A stretch of 12,505 nt of DNA from Methanobacteriota archaeon. GTDB lineage: Archaea; Thermoplasmatota; Poseidoniia; Poseidoniales; Poseidoniaceae. Positions 1-6,329 of the stretch are shown one piece after another. Where the stretch lies: the NCBI GenBank assembly GCA_002689565.1, contig NZGQ01000006.1, forward strand, positions 1 through 12,505. Reading direction: 5' to 3'. The notes below the pieces were generated by a model that searched no databases, was not told where the DNA came from, and worked only from the letters and a program-made list of their open reading frames with translations. The first letter of the stretch is position 1. The number at the start of each line of letters is the position of its first letter. Made by a program: the position numbers and the translations under genes.

Positions 1-164
1 GCTGCTCCTAGTTTTGAGCGTGTAGGGTCCCATCTTCGATATTCTGTGCCTCGAAATTTGCGAAGTGTTTCACCATACTGTGAACGCTTTGGAACTGCAT
101 TCAATGTCCAAATCGCACGTCCATCAATCATTACAGCCCAAGAGAGACGGCGTTTCTTTGCCAT
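1..164 (-). CDS. flpA: Fibrillarin-like rRNA/tRNA 2'-O-methyltransferase, N-terminal part
   Basis: Only the first 54 codons lie in the window; the gene runs off the left edge. Fibrillarin is the SAM-dependent methyltransferase of the archaeal box C/D RNP, methylating ribose 2'-OH of rRNA and tRNA at sites chosen by guide RNAs. The visible part is the N-terminal subdomain, with the family pattern YGE at residues 30-32 and [15 protein letters not shown] from residue 41, matching the usual YRxWnPxRSKLaAa block. The SAM-binding domain is outside the window. The start is the ATG at 164, preceded by a strong AGAGGTGA Shine-Dalgarno that lies inside the last codons of the upstream nop5 gene. The gap to the nop5 stop is only 4 nt, so the two are almost certainly co-transcribed and translationally coupled. 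The nop5-flpA order is the usual archaeal arrangement. Confidence 0.9.
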   Translation of the reverse strand, partial: MAKKRRLSWAVMIDGRAIWTLNAVPKRSQYGETLRKFRGTEYRRWDPTRSKLGA

Positions 165-168
165 GAAT

Positions 169-1188
169 TCACCTCTGTGGTGGTTTTGAATTTTCATTGC
201 GAATTACTTCAACTCTTGCTGCAACAGAATCCAGGGTTTTTTGGTCCCAAATTTCGCCGCCATATGCGTCGCATCGTGCAGCAATCGTTGCTTTTGCAGC
301 AACTGTTCTAGCGATTTTTCCTCTTACCCAGCGGGGCGAGCGAGAAATCCATGGGTGCATGAAAATATGTCCGTGTTTTGGCGAGGGTGCTCCGGTCTTC
401 AAGTGGTTGAAGAACGCTTTTTCGGCTCCAAGAATTTGCATTGTACCTGCAGGGAGCCTCGCAAGTCTTGCTCTACCATGTGCTTCTACACACAATCTAG
501 CAGCGAGAATTGGACCTAATAGTGCTGAGAGAGACGGTAGGTGTGATGACGCTAGTTCACGAACTACGTTTTCCATACGGTCGAGTCTTGCTTTGATTTC
601 CCTGACACTAGCAGCCCAATCCTTGAGGCTAGCCCATTCTGCATCAGTTGGCCCTTCAGGAGGCATTCCGATTTCGATTATTTCTGCTAGATCAGCAAGT
701 GTATCTGCTTCAGCAACCTTTCTTGCTAAGCCGCTTCTATCTCTCTCAAATCTCGCTTCAGGTAGGAATAATCCGACCCACTCCACAAGGCGTCCTTCGA
801 TTGTGACATAAGAAGCACGTAATTCATCTGAAGCCTTCAGGATGTGCTCGAGTCTGCGATCAGGGTCTCCAGCTGCAGCATCAACACCCCGCTTGGAAAG
901 GAGAATTGCAGCCTTGTCCAGTGCTTGCATTGCTTCTTCGCTCGGTAAAGGCCAATCAGCATCAGGTAATTCTTCATCGCCATGGATTAATGGCTTTGCT
1001 TCAGGAAACCGCTCTAGTAATTTTTCAGCTTCTGGTGTCAGTGCCTCGTGTGCGATGATATCCATCCTTGAGCAAACAGAATTTGTATCGTGCCAACCTT
1101 CCCATTCCTCTAAGTCTAGGATGTTGCAGTTTTCGTCGGCAACCGCAGCAGCCCTCCAGTCATACCACAGCCACATATGGTAGGCCAA
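169..1188 (-). CDS. nop5: Nop5 (Nop56/Nop58-like) box C/D RNP core protein
   Basis: Scaffold protein of the box C/D guide-RNP. It bridges L7Ae-bound guide RNA and fibrillarin. The C-terminal Nop domain is clear: GAEK at residues 254-257, PKHG at 270-273, then [20 protein letters not shown], the conserved RNA/L7Ae-binding surface shared with Prp31. The middle, about residues 130-220, is helical and charged, fitting the coiled coil that dimerises Nop5. The N-terminal part is divergent, as expected for the fibrillarin-binding domain. At 339 residues it is on the short side for archaeal Nop5. The longest frame starts at TTG (1188). An in-frame ATG at 1176, four codons later, is an equally good start and gives 335 residues. 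The next gene, flpA, starts 4 nt after the stop. Confidence 0.92.
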   Translation of the reverse strand: MAYHMWLWYDWRAAAVADENCNILDLEEWEGWHDTNSVCSRMDIIAHEALTPEAEKLLERFPEAKPLIHGDEELPDADWPLPSEEAMQALDKAAILLSKRGVDAAAGDPDRRLEHILKASDELRASYVTIEGRLVEWVGLFLPEARFERDRSGLARKVAEADTLADLAEIIEIGMPPEGPTDAEWASLKDWAASVREIKARLDRMENVVRELASSHLPSLSALLGPILAARLCVEAHGRARLARLPAGTMQILGAEKAFFNHLKTGAPSPKHGHIFMHPWISRSPRWVRGKIARTVAAKATIAARCDAYGGEIWDQKTLDSVAARVEVIRNENSKPPQR

Positions 1189-1263
1189 AACTACCCACTT
1201 GATGAAACAATTGCTGCTAATACATTACAAATATTGATATATCGAGTCTTTTAGTATCTTCGT
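1189..1263. promoter_or_regulatory. Divergent promoter region between nop5 and tfs
   Basis: A 75-bp AT-rich spacer separates the divergent nop5-flpA and tfs-sco operons and must hold both promoters. On the plus strand, an ATTGATATATC stretch (1233-1243) centres about 26 bp before the tfs ATG. This suits an archaeal TATA box driving a leaderless or near-leaderless tfs mRNA, and no Shine-Dalgarno precedes that ATG. On the minus strand a less certain TATA-like stretch, ATTTGTAATGTATTAG, lies at 1217-1232. The spacing is read from the sequence; promoter function is inferred. Confidence 0.5.
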
Positions 1264-1617
1264 ATGTTCTGCCCCCAGTGCGGTACGTTGGCATTTCCTA
1301 GTCCTTCGGGAGACATCAATTGTACAAATTACAAATGTGGATATGCAGGTCCTGCAAATCTGAAAGTTAAGGGTGCTGATGGTAAAGAAGTTGACTTGTC
1401 AAAGGCAACATCCTCAACCAAGGCGGAAACTCGAGTTTACGAGGTTATCAAGGATTCTGACGAGATGAAAGGCGTACTCACAGTTGGTGATTACATGTGT
1501 CCTAAATGCGACTGTGTAGAGGTATTCTCTTATCTTGAACAGACACGCTCCTCTGATGAACCAGAGACAAGAATGTTGACCTGCAAGAATTGCGGTAACG
1601 GTTGGAGAGAATACTGA
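1264..1617 (+). CDS. tfs: Archaeal transcript-cleavage factor TFS (TFIIS-like)
   Basis: TFS inserts into the RNA polymerase secondary channel and stimulates cleavage of backtracked RNA, rescuing stalled elongation. Two zinc ribbons are visible. The N-terminal one, RPB9-like, has Cys3, Cys6, Cys20 and Cys25. The C-terminal one, TFIIS-like, has Cys79, Cys82, Cys107 and Cys110. Between the C-terminal cysteine pairs is QTRSSDEPET, the acidic hairpin, with Asp98-Glu99 as the catalytic DE pair. This distinguishes a cleavage factor from an RPB9 subunit or an inactivated TFS paralog. The length of 117 residues is slightly above the usual 100-115, with the extra in the linker. The start is the ATG at 1264, with a TATA-like box about 26 bp upstream. 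It is followed 10 nt later by the first of two SCO-like lipoprotein genes, an unrelated function in a likely shared transcript. Confidence 0.95.
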   Translation: MFCPQCGTLAFPSPSGDINCTNYKCGYAGPANLKVKGADGKEVDLSKATSSTKAETRVYEVIKDSDEMKGVLTVGDYMCPKCDCVEVFSYLEQTRSSDEPETRMLTCKNCGNGWREY

Positions 1618-1627
1618 GTGGAGAAGT

Positions 1628-2209
1628 ATGCAATTGCGCGTTTACTTCGCTTGCTTGCTTTTGTTACTTCCAGGATGCTTTGCTGATGAAGAATCTTCTC
1701 CAGATTTTAACGGTGAAGATTTGGGAATAATGGACGTTTACAAATTCACTCTTAGTGATACAAACCAATCTGATTTCTCACTAGAAGAACTTGAAGGTGA
1801 CGTGGTAGTACTTGCTTTCGTTTACACTCGTTGCGATGACGTATGCTTGTTGATTGCAAATAATCTGAAAATTGTAAAATCAGAACTTACAGATGCAGAA
1901 CTCGAAAAGGTTTCATTCGTATCTGTAACCATTGACTGGCGTCACGATTCTCCCGATGTGCTTGCAAACTGGTCCGAAGAAAAAGGGCTCGACTGGCCCC
2001 ATTTGACCGATTGGAATTCCGATGAAATTCACAATACGTACGAGGAGTATGACGTCACTCCCTATGATGATGAAACATACCAAGATGTTCATCTTCAACC
2101 AGTATACATTCTAGACACAAATCTAGATGGTAGAGTCGTTTGGACTGCGTATGATTGGCCGATTGATTTGTTTATGGAAGATCTGCGTACAGTAATTGAT
2201 TTGGAGTGA
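1628..2209 (+). CDS. SCO1/SenC-like thioredoxin-fold lipoprotein (copy 1)
   Basis: SCO proteins are membrane-anchored thioredoxin-fold proteins that bind copper or act as thiol-disulfide reductants, typically in assembly of the CuA site of cytochrome oxidase. The N-terminus has a short hydrophobic signal ending in LLLLLPGC, a lipobox with Cys17 as the likely lipidated residue. The mature protein would be anchored outside the membrane. The CxxxC motif is YTRCDDVC (Cys69, Cys73). The partner histidine is His155 in DVHLQPVYIL, spaced five residues before the Tyr as in SCO1. TIDWRHDSPDVL matches the family's TvDPeRDTPevL block. The Pro usually following the first Cys is Asp, and the Pro usually following the second Cys is Leu. 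The ATG at 1628 has GTGGAG just upstream. Copy 2 follows 4 nt after the stop. The copper-binding role is inferred from the family. Confidence 0.85.
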   Translation: MQLRVYFACLLLLLPGCFADEESSPDFNGEDLGIMDVYKFTLSDTNQSDFSLEELEGDVVVLAFVYTRCDDVCLLIANNLKIVKSELTDAELEKVSFVSVTIDWRHDSPDVLANWSEEKGLDWPHLTDWNSDEIHNTYEEYDVTPYDDETYQDVHLQPVYILDTNLDGRVVWTAYDWPIDLFMEDLRTVIDLE

Positions 2210-2213
2210 TCAA

Positions 2214-2807
2214 ATGAAGAAATATGCAATACTTCTTACTTTGATTCTGATGTTTCCAGGTTGTTTTGGAGATGATGAAGAAGAAATTAGTTTCAATGGT
2301 CGTGACCTTGGAGGAAGTTACACTTACAAATTCACTCTTGAAGATGCAGAAGGACCATTGTGGAGTTTACAAGAGCAAGAGGGTAAGGTCGTTGTTTTAG
2401 CGTTTATTTTCACAAGATGTGACAATACATGTCCAGTAACAAACCAGAATGTGAAAATGGTCAAAGACACACTTTCTGAAGAAGAAGCATCGAAGGTTAG
2501 TTTCGTATCAGTTACAGTTGATTGGAGGCACGATTCTCCTTCTGTACTCAGAAATTATACTGCTGACTTTGGATACGATTGGCCTCATCTAACCGGTTCC
2601 AAGGAGGCCCTTGACCCAGTTTACGAAAACTATGGAGTATTTCCTTACACTGAAGAAGATGATTCTGATGAAGGCTATACAGTAGCTCACCCTTCACCAA
2701 CTTACATCATAGATACTGATGGGAAAGGTAGAGTCGTTTGGTCAGATTATGACTTCCCGGTAGACTTGTTTGTTGACGACCTTAGAACTGTAATAGAGCA
2801 CTACTGA
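2214..2807 (+). CDS. SCO1/SenC-like thioredoxin-fold lipoprotein (copy 2)
   Basis: Paralog of the preceding gene, with the same length class (197 residues) and the same landmarks in register: lipobox MFPGC with Cys17, CxxxC in FTRCDNTCP (Cys69, Cys73), VDWRHDSP, and His159 in VAHPSPTYIID. It keeps the Pro after the second Cys that copy 1 has lost. Both copies end with a near-identical block, GRVVW followed by DLFxxDLRTVI. The frame is open from a TTG at 2196, but the ATG at 2214 is the better start: it gives a proper lipoprotein signal (MKKYAILLTLILMFPGC) and has GGAG 7 nt upstream. It overlaps nothing and sits 4 nt after copy 1. It ends one base before the convergent fpg stop. A tandem duplication with subsequent divergence is inferred. 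Confidence 0.87.
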   Translation: MKKYAILLTLILMFPGCFGDDEEEISFNGRDLGGSYTYKFTLEDAEGPLWSLQEQEGKVVVLAFIFTRCDNTCPVTNQNVKMVKDTLSEEEASKVSFVSVTVDWRHDSPSVLRNYTADFGYDWPHLTGSKEALDPVYENYGVFPYTEEDDSDEGYTVAHPSPTYIIDTDGKGRVVWSDYDFPVDLFVDDLRTVIEHY

Positions 2808-3611
2808 TTACTTCTGGCAAGAGCGACACCAGAATGTTGAGCGACCACCTTGTACGAGTCGTTCAATTACTCCTCCGCATTCACAGTCCTTACCTTCCTT
2901 GTCATAGACTTTGAATTGGTGAATGAAATAGCCAAGTGTTCCATCGACACCAGCGAAATCACGTAAGGAGGAGCCACCTACTCGTATTGCTTCAGCGAGG
3001 ATTTCTTTTATCTCAGCAACTAAAATATCGCATTCCTTTCTCTTGACCTTGTTGGCCATTCGCGTCGGTGAGATTTTGCTTCGATTAAGGGCCTCACAGG
3101 CGTATATGTTACCAACGCCTACCACCACTTTTTGGTCGAGAATACAGATCTTGATTGCACTCTTCCGCTTTTGCAATTTTTCATACAGGTCTTTACCAGT
3201 CCATTCTTCGAGAGGCTCAGGTCCTAGGTGATCCAGTAACTTGTGCGAAGTTCCACTGAATATGTCCAAGACTCCGAAACGCCTTGGGTCGTTGTAAACA
3301 GACATGCTTCCATCATCAAACAGAATCACTACGTGGTCATGCTTGCCTTCACAATCGCTTGCATCTAGCGTCCATTTTCCACTCATTCCCAAATGTGAAA
3401 GTAAAACATCGTCATTGTCGAGATCGATTAAGAGGTATTTTGCTCTCCTTCTGATTTGTTTAACCGTCCTCCCAGTCAGCCTTTTTTCAAGCCCTTCAGG
3501 GAACGGGAAGCGTAGGCCTTCTCGGCGTAGGTCAACCCCATCGATTCGCTTGCCAATCCATGACCTTGCCAGCCCAGTACGGACGGTTTCGACCTCTGGT
3601 AGCTCTGGCAT
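2808..3611 (-). CDS. mutM: Formamidopyrimidine-DNA glycosylase (Fpg/MutM) family
   Basis: Bifunctional DNA glycosylase/AP lyase that removes 8-oxoguanine and formamidopyrimidines. The start is fixed at the ATG at 3611, because the protein must begin MPELPEVETV: Pro2 becomes the catalytic N-terminus and Glu3 the acid. A strong GAGGT lies 5 nt upstream. Other hallmarks are Lys58 (RRAKYLLI), the void-filling Met in SHLGMSG, the Arg and Phe of DPRRFG, GVGNIYACEAL in the helix-two-turn-helix, and the zinc-finger Arg257 in GGRSTFWC. It is 267 residues, the normal size. One oddity is the first zinc knuckle, which reads Cys243-Glu-Cys245 instead of the usual C-x2-C; the second is normal (Cys262, Cys265). 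The family is mainly bacterial, suggesting acquisition by transfer. It follows the LysE-type gene by 38 nt. Confidence 0.94.
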   Translation of the reverse strand: MPELPEVETVRTGLARSWIGKRIDGVDLRREGLRFPFPEGLEKRLTGRTVKQIRRRAKYLLIDLDNDDVLLSHLGMSGKWTLDASDCEGKHDHVVILFDDGSMSVYNDPRRFGVLDIFSGTSHKLLDHLGPEPLEEWTGKDLYEKLQKRKSAIKICILDQKVVVGVGNIYACEALNRSKISPTRMANKVKRKECDILVAEIKEILAEAIRVGGSSLRDFAGVDGTLGYFIHQFKVYDKEGKDCECGGVIERLVQGGRSTFWCRSCQK

Positions 3612-3649
3612 GTTTACCTCGTATGGCTTTACCTCAATAGTATTGATTG

Positions 3650-4258
3650 TCAAAATCCTGCAAGCCGATATGCGGTCCAGATTGCTAGACCAATCATTAG
3701 TGCTCCAGTGACTTGATTCAGAATTTTCTGATTATTCTGTATCTTTGTAAGAATTACGGAATTAGATAGTAGGAGTGCGACAAGAACATACCAAACTGTA
3801 TCGATAGTCATACCCATGGCTGCAATTATCCATTTTGTCTCACTTGACATTGATGGGTCTAGAACCGAAGATAGTACTGCAAGCATAAATACAGCAATTT
3901 TGGGGTTCAGGAATGCGATAAAGAATCCTTCAATGAAACCTTCTCGCTTACCTTCAGAATGCACGATTTCGGCTTCTTCAGCCCTCATCATTTCTATTCC
4001 TAAGTAGAGAAGGAAAATCCCTCCCACGATTTGCATTAATGTGAATACATCAGGGTTTTTCTCCATTATTATGACTAGACCGAACACCACTGATACAGCA
4101 TAGAATCCGAAGCCTATGCCATGCCCTACCGCGCATGCCAGTCCTCTACTTCTCCCACCGATCATTGTGTTACGCAATACCACTGCTAAAGATGGACCTG
4201 GAGAGGTTGCACCGAGAATGAACATCACGGCAGCTGCAGATATTGCGGTTATGTCCAC
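3650..4258 (-). CDS. LysE/RhtB-family amino-acid exporter
   Basis: Integral membrane exporter of the LysE/RhtB family, which exports amino acids such as lysine, threonine, homoserine or leucine, or related small molecules. It is 202 residues with about six hydrophobic segments, near 7-28, 42-64, 70-90, 108-132, 142-165 and 181-200. The N-terminal signature SPGPSLAVVLRNTMIGGRSRGL (from residue 19) and NPK at 117-119 are the two most conserved family blocks. The substrate cannot be read from the sequence. The start is GTG at 4258; no strong Shine-Dalgarno is seen. It lies upstream of fpg on the same strand and ends 38 nt before the fpg ATG, so co-transcription is likely. Confidence 0.88.
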   Translation of the reverse strand: MDITAISAAAVMFILGATSPGPSLAVVLRNTMIGGRSRGLACAVGHGIGFGFYAVSVVFGLVIIMEKNPDVFTLMQIVGGIFLLYLGIEMMRAEEAEIVHSEGKREGFIEGFFIAFLNPKIAVFMLAVLSSVLDPSMSSETKWIIAAMGMTIDTVWYVLVALLLSNSVILTKIQNNQKILNQVTGALMIGLAIWTAYRLAGF

Positions 4259-4299
4259 AGGCCCCGCACAGGGTAGAGAGAAATGACCTTTGGCCTAAA

Positions 4300-4470
4300 T
4301 CATTCAAGGTAAACATATTCATGAGCGCCTAATTGTTTAGCCGTCTCCATTGATGCTCTCAAGAAATGCGCTTGGATATTCACATTGTCAAGGACCGTAA
4401 CGAAGGCTTTGACTAGAGATTCTGCAGCGGTGGAGTTTTTGTCGACACTTTGGCTCGCCATGTGGGGCAT
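4300..4470 (-). CDS. Small hypothetical protein (56 residues)
   Basis: Unrecognised small protein, predicted soluble and helical, with no cysteines or signal peptide. The preferred start is the ATG at 4470, because GAGGGAG lies about 8 nt upstream. This gives a protein beginning MPHMASQSVDKNSTAAESLV and ending AHEYVYLE. The frame is open 17 codons further to a TTG at 4521, which would overlap the phosphatase stop by 3 nt in an ATGA-like manner. It follows the phosphatase on the same strand and is probably read from the same transcript. No function can be assigned; it could be spurious, but the Shine-Dalgarno and tight placement favour a real gene. Confidence 0.55.
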   Translation of the reverse strand: MPHMASQSVDKNSTAAESLVKAFVTVLDNVNIQAHFLRASMETAKQLGAHEYVYLE

Positions 4471-4517
4471 TTGGTATACTCCCTCTTTGTACCTTTGCTT
4501 TAGTGCGTCGCAGCACC

Positions 4518-5561
4518 TCAAACACGGAAAATTACGGAATCTCGCGATTGGATTCCGGAAGAAGGACTTACATCTTCCATAAGTGGTAATTTCCTTTTTA
4601 CAACCCGGAAAGAAATTGGCGCTTTCACCGTTCTAGAGAGACCAGCCATTGCTAATCTTCTCACCGCCTTTTCTCGAGCGGCGACGGCCTTTTGGGCGCG
4701 CCGGCGAAGTTCTACCAATCCGAAGGATTCTGCAACAGGTGCTTCTCTTGTTTTTGATCTAAGCCACCAGTGTTCACTTCGTAGTGTCTTCTGGAGAATT
4801 GTTTTGCCCGTGCTGAGGTCGTATGCTGCTATTCCTGGATTCTGTTCATTGTATGCACAGGTGTCAAGAGCTACCCACGAAGGTCTACCATCATCCAGTA
4901 TTACTTTTGAATGTGCAATCTGGCCACTCCGCTTGAATTTTCTAGTTGGAGTGTGGCCGAAAAGAATGCATCGTTTGGCATCGATTGCCTCATCGTGTTT
5001 GAAGAAAGCCCGGCGAATCCACAGAAGCGTTTTCTCGTCTTGTGAATCAAGATCAATTCTTGGATGATATCCTGCGTGGACAAGTCTCCAATCATCCAGT
5101 ACAATGTGGCTTGGTAAATCTGCCATCCATGCACAGTCCTCTGCAAAAGTGAGTTTTGCGCGATGCAAATCGCCTTTCGCTGCTACGATGTAAGAGCCCC
5201 ATGTTGATGCGCCTCCTTTGGACATCCAAGTTGCGTTTAGCTCGATTCTTCTTTCTTGTAGTGATTGGATTGCCATCTGTTCATGGTTACCTTTGATTGC
5301 AAGAATTTGCGGATGTTCTCGCACGTATTCGATTACTCCTGCTGAGTCGGGGCCACGGTCGATCATATCTCCAAGTAAGACAACTCTATCCTCTTCTCTA
5401 AGTTTCAACCTGTGCATAAGAGCCCTAAGAGTGCCCAAGTGCCCATGTATATCTCCCACAACCCATACTTGGTTGCCTGCAACGATACGAGCCTGCAGGT
5501 CGGCTTCAGTGCCTCGGTCGCGGACGGCCGGGGCACGACGGATGTCGTGTTTCAATCCCAT
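4518..5561 (-). CDS. PPP-family metallophosphoesterase (Ser/Thr phosphatase-like)
   Basis: Calcineurin-like metallophosphoesterase of the PPP/ApaH/PrpA type, with a dinuclear metal site. All metal and catalytic motifs are present in order: GDIHG (36-40), GDMIDRG (64-70), GNHE (91-94), VHAG with His162, and FGHTP with His203. The compact PPP core ends near residue 255. About 90 residues follow that are rich in Arg and Lys and not part of the core; they may bind nucleic acid or a partner, but this is inference. Substrates could be phosphoproteins or nucleotides such as Ap4A; the motifs alone do not decide. The ATG at 5561 has GGTGGA upstream, partly inside one arm of a perfect inverted repeat at 5570-5594. 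The small 56-residue gene follows directly. Confidence 0.87.
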   Translation of the reverse strand: MGLKHDIRRAPAVRDRGTEADLQARIVAGNQVWVVGDIHGHLGTLRALMHRLKLREEDRVVLLGDMIDRGPDSAGVIEYVREHPQILAIKGNHEQMAIQSLQERRIELNATWMSKGGASTWGSYIVAAKGDLHRAKLTFAEDCAWMADLPSHIVLDDWRLVHAGYHPRIDLDSQDEKTLLWIRRAFFKHDEAIDAKRCILFGHTPTRKFKRSGQIAHSKVILDDGRPSWVALDTCAYNEQNPGIAAYDLSTGKTILQKTLRSEHWWLRSKTREAPVAESFGLVELRRRAQKAVAAREKAVRRLAMAGLSRTVKAPISFRVVKRKLPLMEDVSPSSGIQSRDSVIFRV

Positions 5562-5569
5562 GGATTTCC

Positions 5570-5594
5570 ACCGGAGAGTATAGTCCTCTCCGGT
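5570..5594. repeat. Perfect inverted repeat at the phosphatase 5' end (operator or 5'UTR hairpin)
   Basis: Perfect 9-bp arms (ACCGGAGAG / CTCTCCGGT) around a 7-nt spacer, ending 9 bp before the phosphatase ATG. On the minus strand a TATA-like AATATAC lies at 5614-5619, which would put the transcription start near 5590, at or just inside the repeat. The repeat could therefore be a repressor operator at the start site. It could equally form a hairpin at the 5' end of the mRNA, whose downstream arm would cover part of the GGTGG ribosome-binding site. The symmetry is seen directly; the role is inferred. Confidence 0.6.
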
Positions 5595-5726
5595 TTCACC
5601 GCACCTCTGAAGGTATATTGTCTTCGGTTGATTTCAGTCGTGAAAACGCCGTTTTGGCGACCTTTTAACAAAGACGAAAATTGTATTTTGGAGTTGTTTG
5701 AAATATGAAACTACTATTCGCTAATC
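5595..5726. promoter_or_regulatory. Divergent intergenic region: phosphatase / zinc-ribbon protein
   Basis: AT-rich spacer between divergent genes. On the plus strand TTTGAAATATG (5697-5707) is centred about 24 bp before the ATG at 5727, fitting a TATA box for a leaderless mRNA. On the minus strand the TATA-like stretch at 5614-5619 could serve the phosphatase. A second small palindrome, AAAACG-C-CGTTTT, sits at 5643-5655. No tRNA or other RNA gene was recognised. The promoter calls rest on spacing and composition only. Confidence 0.4.
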
Positions 5727-6311
5727 ATGCCGTTCTGTCAAAGTTGTGGAGAAGAGGTGAAAGATGATTGGATAAATTGTCCATTTTGTTCAGAGGTTCT
5801 AAACAAACAATCCACAACTCAGAAGGAAATCACTCCAAATGTTCAATCAAACCCGACAAATACCTCAGCAGGGACAATTAAGTCTGCTTATGATTCTTAC
5901 AAGGAGTTCGAGAAAAAAATTACAGATTGGACTTCAGAAAACAAATTAAAGGCAGGTGTAATTTTACTAGTACTAATTGGTTCTCTGATCGCAATATCGG
6001 CACTCCAAAAAGACGAGGGTATTGTTGTAAAGTACACAGTGACAAATTACAATTGTTCCAATGTTGAAGCACAATACGTCCTTCCTAATGAAGATGTAGA
6101 AATAGTCAAGAATTTAGCCGAAGGCGAGTCTTTTGAGATAGAAGTTTCAGGTTTCGAGAAAGAAGACCTTGTCGGAGTTTCTGGTGTCAATCGAGGAAGT
6201 GGTTATTGTACAATAATCGTTAAAATGTATTCTCCAATGTATTTTGATGATGTTAGGCATGATACAGCAGGAGCAGGAGAAGCAATCTCACTAGCCGACG
6301 TAATCGTTTAG
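5727..6311 (+). CDS. Zinc-ribbon, single-TM protein with extracytoplasmic domain, unknown function
   Basis: Unrecognised as a named gene, but the architecture is clear. An N-terminal zinc ribbon has Cys4-x2-Cys7 and Cys18-x2-Cys21. Residues 28-70 form a Ser/Thr/Asn/Gln-rich then charged linker. One transmembrane segment lies at about 76-93 (GVILLVLIGSLIAISAL). A C-terminal domain of about 100 residues then looks beta-rich and holds two cysteines (Cys110, Cys161) that could pair if outside the cell. The likely topology is zinc ribbon in the cytoplasm and the beta domain outside. Many archaeal membrane proteins carry such ribbons with no known job. The start is the ATG at 5727, with a TATA-like box about 24 bp upstream, suggesting leaderless expression. 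Base composition is visibly more AT-rich than the flanking large genes. A 60-residue membrane protein follows 18 nt downstream. Confidence 0.8.
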   Translation: MPFCQSCGEEVKDDWINCPFCSEVLNKQSTTQKEITPNVQSNPTNTSAGTIKSAYDSYKEFEKKITDWTSENKLKAGVILLVLIGSLIAISALQKDEGIVVKYTVTNYNCSNVEAQYVLPNEDVEIVKNLAEGESFEIEVSGFEKEDLVGVSGVNRGSGYCTIIVKMYSPMYFDDVRHDTAGAGEAISLADVIV

Positions 6312-6329
6312 TTTTCCTCAGGTGGTAAT

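Noticed and set aside
197..811. Long plus-strand frames opposite nop5 (197-811, 241-519, 842-1183)
   Set aside because: They are antisense to a gene with a clear Nop domain, and their translations show no recognisable family or composition of a real protein.
1264..1617. RPB9 subunit of RNA polymerase instead of TFS
   Set aside because: The acidic DE hairpin in the C-terminal ribbon marks a cleavage factor.
2196..2213. TTG start for SCO copy 2 at 2196
   Set aside because: It would overlap copy 1 and add a charged stretch before the signal peptide. The ATG at 2214 gives a normal lipoprotein signal and has GGAG upstream.
3612..3653. Longer N-terminus for Fpg starting at 3653
   Set aside because: Fpg needs Pro directly after the initiator Met for catalysis. 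The ATG at 3611 supplies it and has a strong GAGGT site; the longer frame would also touch the LysE gene end.
5412..5708. Plus-strand frame of 98 codons opposite the phosphatase start and into the spacer
   Set aside because: Mostly antisense to the N-terminal phosphatase motifs; no ribosome-binding site or domain seen.
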